Shown: positions 7,102 through 13,598 of the stretch, in pieces | How positions within the stretch are numbered: position 1 is the first letter of the stretch | Layout: each line of letters begins with the position of its first letter | Source: Candidatus Schekmanbacteria bacterium | Lineage (GTDB): Bacteria; CSSED10-310; JACPHN01 | Direction: 5' to 3' | DNA length: 19,074 nucleotides | Assembly: GCA_016188575.1 (NCBI GenBank) | Contig: JACPHN010000071.1 | Span: forward strand, 1-19,074 | Made by a program: the position numbers and the translations under genes | Notes under the pieces: model-generated | What the model was told of the DNA's origin: nothing | Databases searched by the model: none | What the model saw: only the letters and a program-made list of their open reading frames with translations

Positions 7102-9375
7102 TCAGGACGTCGCGCGGGCGCCCAGAAAACTTCGCACCGTGGCCATGAGCTCGCGAATCTTGAAGGGCTTGAGGACGAAGGGACGGCCAAGTGCGCGGAG
7201 CGTTTCCTGGTTGCGGCTGGCGACCACATCCCCAGTCATGAACAAGAAGCGGCTACCGACCTGGGGGCGCAGGCGCATGACTTCGTCGTAGAGATCTTTT
7301 CCGCTCAGGCCGGGCATCATCAGATCGCATATTATGAGCTCAAAGGCTCCTTCCAGTGCCCGGCGGAGGCCGTCGTGGGGCGTCTCGGCGATCTCGACAT
7401 CGTACCCGTAGAGCGTCAGCATGTCGCGCAGCACGACTCCGATCGCGTCCTCGTCGTCAATGACCAGGATGCGCTGGTGCCCGCCACTCGCCTGGGGTTG
7501 GCCCTCGTTGTCTTCGGAAAGCGCGGGTGCGGCGGGTCGCTGCGCCACCGGAACGCGCACGGCGAACCTCGCGCCCCCACCCGGCACGTTGCTTGCCACG
7601 ATCGTCCCGAGGTGTTCGCGGACGATGCCGTAGCTCACCGATAACCCGAGCCCGGTTCCTTCCCCCACCGGCTTGGTGGTGAAAAACGGTTCAAAGACAT
7701 GGGGAAGTGCCGTCTCGTCAATGCCCTGGCCGTTGTCCTCGACTTCGACGACGACGACGGTCTTGCCCTCCTCCTCCTCGGATCGCGAGCGCAGCCACAG
7801 GTGGCCGGTGCCTGCCGCGGCCCGCATCGCGTGCTCGGCATTCACTAACAGATTGAACACGACCTGCTGGAGCTGGTGGAAGTCCCCGACCAGGGCAGGC
7901 AGCTCTCCGAGCTCCTGATGCAGCTCGATGCCACTCCTGCGCAGCTCGTATCGCCGCAGCTCCACCGCGCTGCGGATGACCTCGTTGAGGTCCAGGGAGA
8001 CGCGATCCGGGGGCCTTAGCCGTGCGAACGTCAGGAGGCTCTGCACGATTTTCTGGCAGCGCTCGGCCTCCTGCGCGATCCGCGTCACGCATTTTTCGGT
8101 GGTGTCGCGGCGGTCCTTCGATTCGCGCAGGAGGTGACTGAAACCCAAGATTGCGGTGAGCGGATTGTTGAGCTCATGAGCGATGCCGGCGATCATGCGG
8201 CCAATCGCCATCATTTTCTCCGAATGCATCAGGTGCTGCTGGGCGACCTCGAGCCGCGACACGAGTCCGGCGACGTGATCCGCCATTCTCCTGGCCCGGG
8301 TCATCGCGCTCATGTTGCTGATCGAGAGGCTCACTGCATTGGCAAACGCCTGAGCGACCTCAAGCTCTCGGCTGGTGACGGCAAGGTCTTGGCGAAAGAA
8401 GAACGCTACGGCCCCGAAAATTTCCTGGCCGTGACGGAGCGGCAGGATGACGATGGTGCGCAGCTCCGAGTCGCGGAGCACGTGCACGAGCCGGGCGTCT
8501 ACGCCCCCGTAAAGATCGGTCACCACGGTGGGAAGTCCCGCGGTGATGCGTGAGAAAACGGGCAGGTGGGGATATCCCTGCTCGAGCAGCTCGGCGAGCT
8601 CGACAGGGAGGTCGCGGTTCAGCAAGCACCGCAGGGAAAGGTCGCCTGCCGGCGGGGAGCCCACCGGCGTGCTCTGCAGATCGAACAGATCATCGGCGTT
8701 GGGGGAATCGGGTGCCTCCGGCGAAACCTTCGATCTGAGGAGGTAGATGCCGCACGCATCGGTGCGAAACAGGGAAGAAGCCGCTTCGATGACGCAGTCG
8801 AGGAGCTGCTCGATTGTCAGGGCGGACGCGGCCTGTTCCCCGATCAGCTTGATGGTCCGGGTGCATTGCAGCACGTGCGCCTGGTGGTGTGCCCGCAGCG
8901 CAAGGTCGAGTGCCGAGCCAAGAACCCCGGCGAGTCCCTTCGCGTGGGCAATGTCGACGTGCGCGAACGGCTCGCCGCAGCTCCGCATGATGAGCAGAAC
9001 CGCGGCGCCTCCCGCTTCCGCGAGGCGGACGGGCATGGCGAGCACCTCGTCATTGCAGTGTGATCCCGCTGACCACTCCCGGTTGCGGGCCACCGCCTCC
9101 GGAAACAGGACGGCAAGAGTCCCGACTTCAGCTCGTTGCGAACGGGCGATGCGGTGAAACACATCGTGCTCTTTTGCCGCGACGGGAGTCAGGTCGATGG
9201 TGGAGAGCAGGCCGGAGCTTTGCACGATCGGCGGTGGACCTGCCAATGCTGGCAAGCGCAGCAGCGCGGCCCCGTTGGCGCCAAACGAATCCGCCGCCGC
9301 ACGTATGGCGCGATCGATCACCTGCATCACATCGTCTTCGGCGTAGTCGGTAGAGGTCACGCCACCGCCAATCAC
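7102..9375 (-). CDS. Hybrid sensor histidine kinase, GAF-GAF-HisKA-HATPase-REC
   Basis: The 757-aa soluble sensor begins at GTG 9375, preceded five bases upstream by a strong GGAGGA (9381-9386). The frame is open to 9675, but those residues are arginine/glycine-rich and unlike protein. Two GAF-like domains (about 16-165 and 185-350) lead to HisKA with AHELNNPLTAILGF (His400), HATPase_c with NLLVNAEHAM, DNGQGID and GTGLGLSVSYGIV, and a C-terminal receiver (about 635-755) with DDED, phospho-acceptor Asp684 in CDLMMPG, then MTGD and the conserved Lys in VLKPF. The H-box type (HELNNPL) is that of NtrB-like or HWE-distant four-helix kinases. There is no Hpt or output domain, so phosphate must go to another protein. 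It converges with glgA, 33 bp apart, with no terminator seen between them. Confidence 0.95.
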   Translation of the reverse strand: MIGGGVTSTDYAEDDVMQVIDRAIRAAADSFGANGAALLRLPALAGPPPIVQSSGLLSTIDLTPVAAKEHDVFHRIARSQRAEVGTLAVLFPEAVARNREWSAGSHCNDEVLAMPVRLAEAGGAAVLLIMRSCGEPFAHVDIAHAKGLAGVLGSALDLALRAHHQAHVLQCTRTIKLIGEQAASALTIEQLLDCVIEAASSLFRTDACGIYLLRSKVSPEAPDSPNADDLFDLQSTPVGSPPAGDLSLRCLLNRDLPVELAELLEQGYPHLPVFSRITAGLPTVVTDLYGGVDARLVHVLRDSELRTIVILPLRHGQEIFGAVAFFFRQDLAVTSRELEVAQAFANAVSLSISNMSAMTRARRMADHVAGLVSRLEVAQQHLMHSEKMMAIGRMIAGIAHELNNPLTAILGFSHLLRESKDRRDTTEKCVTRIAQEAERCQKIVQSLLTFARLRPPDRVSLDLNEVIRSAVELRRYELRRSGIELHQELGELPALVGDFHQLQQVVFNLLVNAEHAMRAAAGTGHLWLRSRSEEEEGKTVVVVEVEDNGQGIDETALPHVFEPFFTTKPVGEGTGLGLSVSYGIVREHLGTIVASNVPGGGARFAVRVPVAQRPAAPALSEDNEGQPQASGGHQRILVIDDEDAIGVVLRDMLTLYGYDVEIAETPHDGLRRALEGAFELIICDLMMPGLSGKDLYDEVMRLRPQVGSRFLFMTGDVVASRNQETLRALGRPFVLKPFKIRELMATVRSFLGARATS

Positions 9376-9515
9376 GCTCTTCCTCCGGGATGGCACGAAT
9401 CGCTGGCTGATAGCACGAGGACCGACACCGCAGAAGTCGGTCGCGCGGAGTCTCCGCCGTGGCCCGTAGCTTCGGTGCGCGCGAGGTGGTTCCTCGCTGG
9501 CGATCCATGATTGCT

Positions 9516-9545
9516 TTACTACCCGATTGTGGCCCACGTTGTCAA
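9516..9545 (-). promoter_or_regulatory. Sigma-70-type promoter for the hybrid kinase
   Basis: On the minus strand a perfect TTGACA (9545-9540) is followed after 18 bases by TAGTAA (9521-9516). Transcription would start near 9509, giving a leader of about 135 nt before GTG 9375. It faces away from the promoter at 9727-9755. Confidence 0.45.
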
Positions 9546-9621
9546 CAGATCTGGCGCCATGTGTTGCGAATCCACCGCCTGTTCGTCGTCGGCGTGACAG
9601 CGCCCCCCCTCCGTCCCTACC

Positions 9622-9637
9622 CCCCGCGAGCGCGGGG
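9622..9637. repeat. GC-only hairpin between divergent promoters
   Basis: CCCCGCG and CGCGGGG form a perfect 7-bp palindrome around AG. Outer C-rich (9603-9609) and G-rich (9647-9652) runs could extend it imperfectly. It lies upstream of both flanking promoters, so it is not placed as a terminator. It could be a dispersed palindromic repeat or a protein-binding site. Confidence 0.4.
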
Positions 9638-9726
9638 AGGTGAGGTGGGGGGTCTTCGCGATGCGCTTTCGGCACAGCTCACATGCGGACAGGCGGTGGA
9701 TTCATGGCGAGCTACCGAGCTTGCGA

Positions 9727-9755
9727 TTGACACGGACACGGGACAGAGCTACCTT
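9727..9755 (+). promoter_or_regulatory. Sigma-70-type promoter for the phospholipase-like operon
   Basis: A perfect TTGACA (9727-9732), a 17-bp spacer and TACCTT (9750-9755), which keeps the three most conserved -10 bases. The start site would be near 9762, about 37 nt before GTG 9799. This rules out the upstream in-frame start at 9640. Confidence 0.5.
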
Positions 9756-9798
9756 GATGGTGCTGCGGTGCCCAACCACTCCCGGAATGGAGTCAAAA

Positions 9799-11073
9799 GT
9801 GCTCATGTGCAATCGACGCCAGACGGCGACGCCGGTACTACTTCTGCGCGGCGCGCTGTACCTCGCGATTCTCGGGGTGAGCGCTGCACTCTTGTCGAGT
9901 CCAGCCGCGGCCATGGGCGTCGCCACGCACCGGCAGATCGTGCGCGACGCCCAGAAACTGTGTCCGGAGGCGCTTCAGGCCTTTCTCCAGCGCAACCTTG
10001 ATGCGATCCTCGCAGGCTCGGACATGCCGGACACGTTCCTGAAGAACTGGTTCGAGCAACAGTACGTCCCCGCAGCAGGCGCCGGCGGCGCGCCGCAAAA
10101 GGCCCGAGAGGAGCTCGAGAAACTGGTGAAGCTGCTGTCCGACACGGCGGCACCGGAGAACAAGGCGGCCTCCAAGTTGGGATCCCTGGCGCACTACCTG
10201 GTCGATGTCTACTCCGCGGCCGGCGTCCTGCAGGGCGTCACCGACTTGCAGCGTGCCCACGATCAGGCTGACTGGGATGCGCTGGTCACCGCCGCTGTCT
10301 CCAGCGGTCGGGGATATCCTGTGCGGTACCGCGGCTTCCGCGAGCTTGCTGACGTCGAGGCCGAGGTACGCGCAGCGGCCGAATGGAGCGCGGCGCACCT
10401 CAACGATCCTGACTTTCGCAGCGAGGCGTACGACCGGGCCGTCAACGCTGTGGTCAACGCCTGGATCTCAGCATGGAAGCGAGCGGGGCGGACCCTGGCC
10501 GAGGCTGAGGTTGCCGCGCGCGTGCAGGTGACCATCCGGCAGGCGGCGCCCCCGAAGCCGACTCCAGCTCCGACCGCTCAGCCGAGTCTGGCCGAGCTCG
10601 CCGAGCAAGTTCGCAAGGAGCGACGCGAGCGGGGTGTGGAGGAGTACGGCACGTTCAGCGCTGACCCGGAAGGTGGGAGCAGCGGCGCGCCAAGCAGCGG
10701 CGCGACGTTTCCGCTCTACAGCACCGGAGACGAAAGCGTCGATGCGCGGCTCATCATGGAGTCGCAACTCGGCGACATATCCAAGACTCTGGTCGTGCTC
10801 GGGAAGTGGACCACGGAGCTCGACGAGTCGGGCACGCACATGCGTATCAGGGGGGAGGTCTCCAACATGGCGGCGGCGCCCGCTCGCAAGGTTCTGGTGC
10901 GGATCAGCGGGGTAGACAAGGACGGCAGTCTGGTCGTCCTCGAGAAGGCTCTGTGCGACCCGCCGGACATCCCGCATCGAGGCGTCGCGACCTTCGACGT
11001 GGTCATCGATGTCAATCCAGACATCACGGACATCAAGGCGGACAAGGTGTTACTGGAAAACGAGGAGAAGTAG
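9799..11073 (+). CDS. Secreted zinc-dependent phospholipase C-like protein with C-terminal FxLYD-like domain
   Basis: The product is 424 aa. GTG 9799 is chosen for GGAG six bases upstream (9789-9792) and the promoter at 9727-9755; ATG 9787 and 9805 are alternatives. A signal peptide (RR, then hydrophobic LYLAILGVSAALL, ending PAAA) precedes GVATHRQIV, GSDMPDTF and SLAHYLVDVYSAAG. These are spaced as in the Zn_dep_PLPC/S1-P1 nuclease fold, whose His and Asp residues bind zinc. The first mature residue is near Met-Gly rather than the usual Trp, so zinc binding may be altered. A Pro/Ala linker (about residues 250-270) leads to a beta-sandwich-like tail (HMRIRGEVSNMA, RKVLVRISGVDKDG) resembling FxLYD domains. 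The next gene starts 2 bp after its stop. Family assignment is moderately sure; enzyme activity is unproven. Confidence 0.72.
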   Translation: MLMCNRRQTATPVLLLRGALYLAILGVSAALLSSPAAAMGVATHRQIVRDAQKLCPEALQAFLQRNLDAILAGSDMPDTFLKNWFEQQYVPAAGAGGAPQKAREELEKLVKLLSDTAAPENKAASKLGSLAHYLVDVYSAAGVLQGVTDLQRAHDQADWDALVTAAVSSGRGYPVRYRGFRELADVEAEVRAAAEWSAAHLNDPDFRSEAYDRAVNAVVNAWISAWKRAGRTLAEAEVAARVQVTIRQAAPPKPTPAPTAQPSLAELAEQVRKERRERGVEEYGTFSADPEGGSSGAPSSGATFPLYSTGDESVDARLIMESQLGDISKTLVVLGKWTTELDESGTHMRIRGEVSNMAAAPARKVLVRISGVDKDGSLVVLEKALCDPPDIPHRGVATFDVVIDVNPDITDIKADKVLLENEEK

Positions 11074-11075
11074 CC

Positions 11076-11624
11076 GTGGAGCTGACGAAGCAGGAAAAAG
11101 ACTTTCAGAAACTGATGCAGATTTGGGCTATCCTGTTTCTGGTTTCAGGAATAGTCTTCTTTGGCCTACACAACGTTATTCTGGAGCTCCTCGATACCAT
11201 AGGCGGATGGTTCGGCATGCACCAGCACCTCGCTCCTTCAGTCAGCGAGGGCACTGCGACCGCCAAGGCCAGCCACTTCTGGATGGTCTTGGTGCTGTCG
11301 CTGATGGCGACGCTCTCCGTCCTGTGCTACTCGATCTACCGAAACCCGAAACGGAACCACGTTTTCATCGTTCCCGTTCTCATCTCCAAGGCACTCTCGA
11401 CGCTGGGGTTCCTGGCGGCATTGTTGATAGGCAGAATCGCGTTTGGGTATCTCCTGGGTTTTCTCGTAGACGGGACAATCTTGGTGTTGACGCTGGTATA
11501 TTATGGACGGACTGATCTTGACGAGGAGCTCCTCGCCATGGTGAAGCAGGAATTTCCGGAGCCGATAATCCCGTTGTGGGGAGACGAAGCAGCGGCCAAG
11601 CAGGACCCGGCGCCTCGTGTCTGA
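11076..11624 (+). CDS. Four-helix integral membrane protein, unknown function
   Basis: The product is 182 aa, starting at GTG 11076 with GAGGAG (11062-11067) eight bases upstream, inside the end of the preceding gene. The gap is only 2 bp, so translation is probably coupled. Four hydrophobic segments are visible: about 16-38 (IWAILFLVSGIVFFGL), 68-88 (MVLVLSLMATLSVLC), 97-118 (VFIVPVLISKALSTL) and 120-143 (FGYLLGFLVDGTILVLTLVYY), followed by an acidic cytoplasmic-type tail. I recognise no family or catalytic motif. Its pairing with the secreted phospholipase-like protein suggests a membrane partner, but that is only context. Confidence 0.85.
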   Translation: MELTKQEKDFQKLMQIWAILFLVSGIVFFGLHNVILELLDTIGGWFGMHQHLAPSVSEGTATAKASHFWMVLVLSLMATLSVLCYSIYRNPKRNHVFIVPVLISKALSTLGFLAALLIGRIAFGYLLGFLVDGTILVLTLVYYGRTDLDEELLAMVKQEFPEPIIPLWGDEAAAKQDPAPRV

Positions 11625-11715
11625 GGCAGCGCGGGTCCGGTGATGAGCGCGGGAATCGGGCGTCGACCGAATGTGCTTCACAGCATGGTGAGCGCAATGC
11701 GCGTGGACACTTGTA

Positions 11716-11721
11716 AAGGAG
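11716..11721 (+). promoter_or_regulatory. Strong ribosome-binding-like AAGGAG without a matching start codon
   Basis: AAGGAG sits directly after an in-frame TAA and 47 nt before the TTG proposed for bshC. No ATG, GTG or TTG falls at a normal distance in the bshC frame; the in-frame ATC at 11723 is too close. Either bshC uses an unusual start or this motif is chance. Confidence 0.3.
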
Positions 11722-11767
11722 CATCACGCGACATTCGGCCGACGCCGGGAATCGCCGCCGGGCCGGC

Positions 11768-13495
11768 TTGGAGAGCTCCCTGACCTTGCTGTCGTACTGC
11801 GGTTCCGTGCCGATGGCGGCGTTGCTGCCGGGGCGCCATGTTTACGGTGATTACTGTGCGCGCAAGCCGGAGCTGATTCCCTTCTTTGGCGCGCACTACG
11901 ATGACGTGCGCGCGCTGCTCGAGCGCGGCCTTCCCAACGCGCCGCTGACTCCCGACGCGAGCTTCTACACGGCATGGAGCAATCACGCCCGCGATCACGG
12001 GGCGCCTGACGAGGCGCTGCGCAACTTGCGCCTGCTCGCCGGGCCGGGCGCGGTGGCGTGCGTCACCGGGCAGCAACAGGTGCTGCTGACCGGACCGCTC
12101 TACACCACCTACAAGATCGTCTCGGTGATATCGTGGAGCCGCCGCCTCCGCGCCTGGGGGATTCCGGCAGTTCCCGTGTTTTGGAGCGTCAGCGAGGATT
12201 CCGACCTCGCGGAAATCGATCACGTCTTCGTACTCGACGGTGACGCGGGTTGCCGGAAAATTTCCGTGCCGATTTTCCCCGGCAAGAGCTCTGGCCGTAT
12301 GGCCGGCCCTCTGCAGGCGATGTCGGCGATTCCGGAGCTCGGCGCCGACCTCGCCATGGCGCTCCGCCCGACCGAGCGGACCGCAGCGCTGATCGGCGAG
12401 CTCGGGGCTGCGGCAGGCGCGGGACCATGGTCCGGCTGGCACACGCGACTTCTCTATCGGTGGTTTGGTGCGGACGGCCTGGTCGTCTTGGACGAATCCA
12501 TGCCGGCGCTGAAGGTGGCGAGCGCCGCCGTCTGGCGTCTGATCGTCGACCGCTGGCCCCGCCTGCACGCCGCAGTCGACGCCGATCGCGAGGCGTTGAC
12601 GCGCCTCGGTTACGCCACTCGCCTGCGCCGGCGGCGCGCTTCCGTTCCGCCCTTCTTTGTCCGCGATGAGTGCTGCAGGTACCCGGTGAGCTACCTTCCG
12701 AACGGCGCCTACTGCTGGGAAGATGGCCGCGCTACGCAGTCCGAGCTGCGCGTGCTGGCCGAGGGCGAGCCGTGGCGCCTCTCGGCCAGCGTCTTGACCC
12801 GCCCGCCGCTCATGTGCGCGCTGCTTCCCGCGGTGCTGTACTGCGGCGGCCCCGGCGAGCTCGCCTACCACGCTCAGCTCGGCGGCGCCTATGCCGCGCT
12901 CGAAATCCCCAGGCCCGTTTTCGTGCCTCGCGCCTCGATCACGCTTCTGAGTGACCAGGCGCGGACGCTCTGCGCCAAGCTCGATGTCGCTCCATGCGAC
13001 GCCCTGGGCGCGGCAGTGGATCCCCATCGCCTGTGCGCGCGGGCCCTGGCGGCGCGATGTCCGCTGGCCGCTCCGGAAACGTGGACGGCTACGCAGCATG
13101 CGGCGGTGGCACCCCTGGAGCGTCTCGCCGCGGCAGTGGAGAGGGAAGATGCCTCACTCGCCGCTCCACTCCGCGCTGTCATCGATCACGTGGCGTCCCG
13201 CCTGGATACCGTGAGACGGCGTCTGGAGCGTTCGCTGGCCACCCGCAGCGAGGCCACGACGCGCCAGGCGGGCAAGCTGTGCCGACTGCTTCGCCCGCAA
13301 GGTCGCCTCCAGGAACGGCTGCTTTCACCGCTTACCTACGTGAACGAGTATGGGTGGGAGTGGATCCATGAGCTGCTCGAGCTCCCCGAGATCGACACCG
13401 TCGAGCACAAGCTCGTCGCGTTGCATGCGCGACCGGCGGATCGGCGAGCGCCGCGAGCAGCGCGCGCCCTTGACTGCGGCGGTGGCCGTACTTGA
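11768..13495 (+). CDS. bshC: BshC-family putative cysteine-adding enzyme (bacillithiol synthesis)
   Basis: The 575-aa product matches the BshC family, which in Firmicutes is needed to join cysteine to GlcN-malate, making bacillithiol, the low-molecular-weight thiol. Motifs seen: VTGQQQVLLTGPLYTTYK (from residue 99), VPVFWSVSEDSDLAEIDHV, LSASVLTRPPLMCALLPAVLYCGGPGELAYHAQL, then a coiled-coil stretch and a C-terminus with QGRLQERLLSPLTYVNEYG. The length is slightly above the usual 530-545 aa. The start is uncertain: TTG 11768 is the first canonical codon after the in-frame TAA at 11714, while GTG 11807 and ATG 11813 are later options. bshA and bshB are not in the window; it stands alone between the membrane protein and the FHA operon. 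Confidence 0.88.
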   Translation: MESSLTLLSYCGSVPMAALLPGRHVYGDYCARKPELIPFFGAHYDDVRALLERGLPNAPLTPDASFYTAWSNHARDHGAPDEALRNLRLLAGPGAVACVTGQQQVLLTGPLYTTYKIVSVISWSRRLRAWGIPAVPVFWSVSEDSDLAEIDHVFVLDGDAGCRKISVPIFPGKSSGRMAGPLQAMSAIPELGADLAMALRPTERTAALIGELGAAAGAGPWSGWHTRLLYRWFGADGLVVLDESMPALKVASAAVWRLIVDRWPRLHAAVDADREALTRLGYATRLRRRRASVPPFFVRDECCRYPVSYLPNGAYCWEDGRATQSELRVLAEGEPWRLSASVLTRPPLMCALLPAVLYCGGPGELAYHAQLGGAYAALEIPRPVFVPRASITLLSDQARTLCAKLDVAPCDALGAAVDPHRLCARALAARCPLAAPETWTATQHAAVAPLERLAAAVEREDASLAAPLRAVIDHVASRLDTVRRRLERSLATRSEATTRQAGKLCRLLRPQGRLQERLLSPLTYVNEYGWEWIHELLELPEIDTVEHKLVALHARPADRRAPRAARALDCGGGRT

Positions 13496-13520
13496 ATTCA
13501 ATGGTCTTGCCAACTAGGAT
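13492..13520 (+). promoter_or_regulatory. Sigma-70-type promoter for the FHA/CpaF unit
   Basis: TTGAAT (13492-13497), a 17-bp spacer and TAGGAT (13515-13520) overlap the last codons of bshC. A start near 13527 gives a leader of about 70 nt to ATG 13599. Four of six bases match in each hexamer. Confidence 0.4.
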
Positions 13521-13598
13521 CTAGGCATCCGAGGCGTTCGCGCCGCCCGCTTGCGACGCTTGGCCCGCGCCCGTTCCCAGTCTGGCTCGCCTCCTACG

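Noticed and set aside
9391-9406. TGGCAC as a sigma-54 promoter
   Set aside because: The -12 position reads GCTG rather than TTGC, so the element is incomplete.
9376-9675. N-terminal extension of the hybrid kinase to 9675
   Set aside because: Arg/Gly/Pro-rich sequence that crosses the promoter at 9516-9545; GTG 9375 has a strong GGAGGA five bases upstream.
11678-13099. 473-aa minus-strand open frame opposite bshC
   Set aside because: Arg/Gln/His-rich composition typical of GC-driven antisense frames; bshC motifs fix the coding strand.
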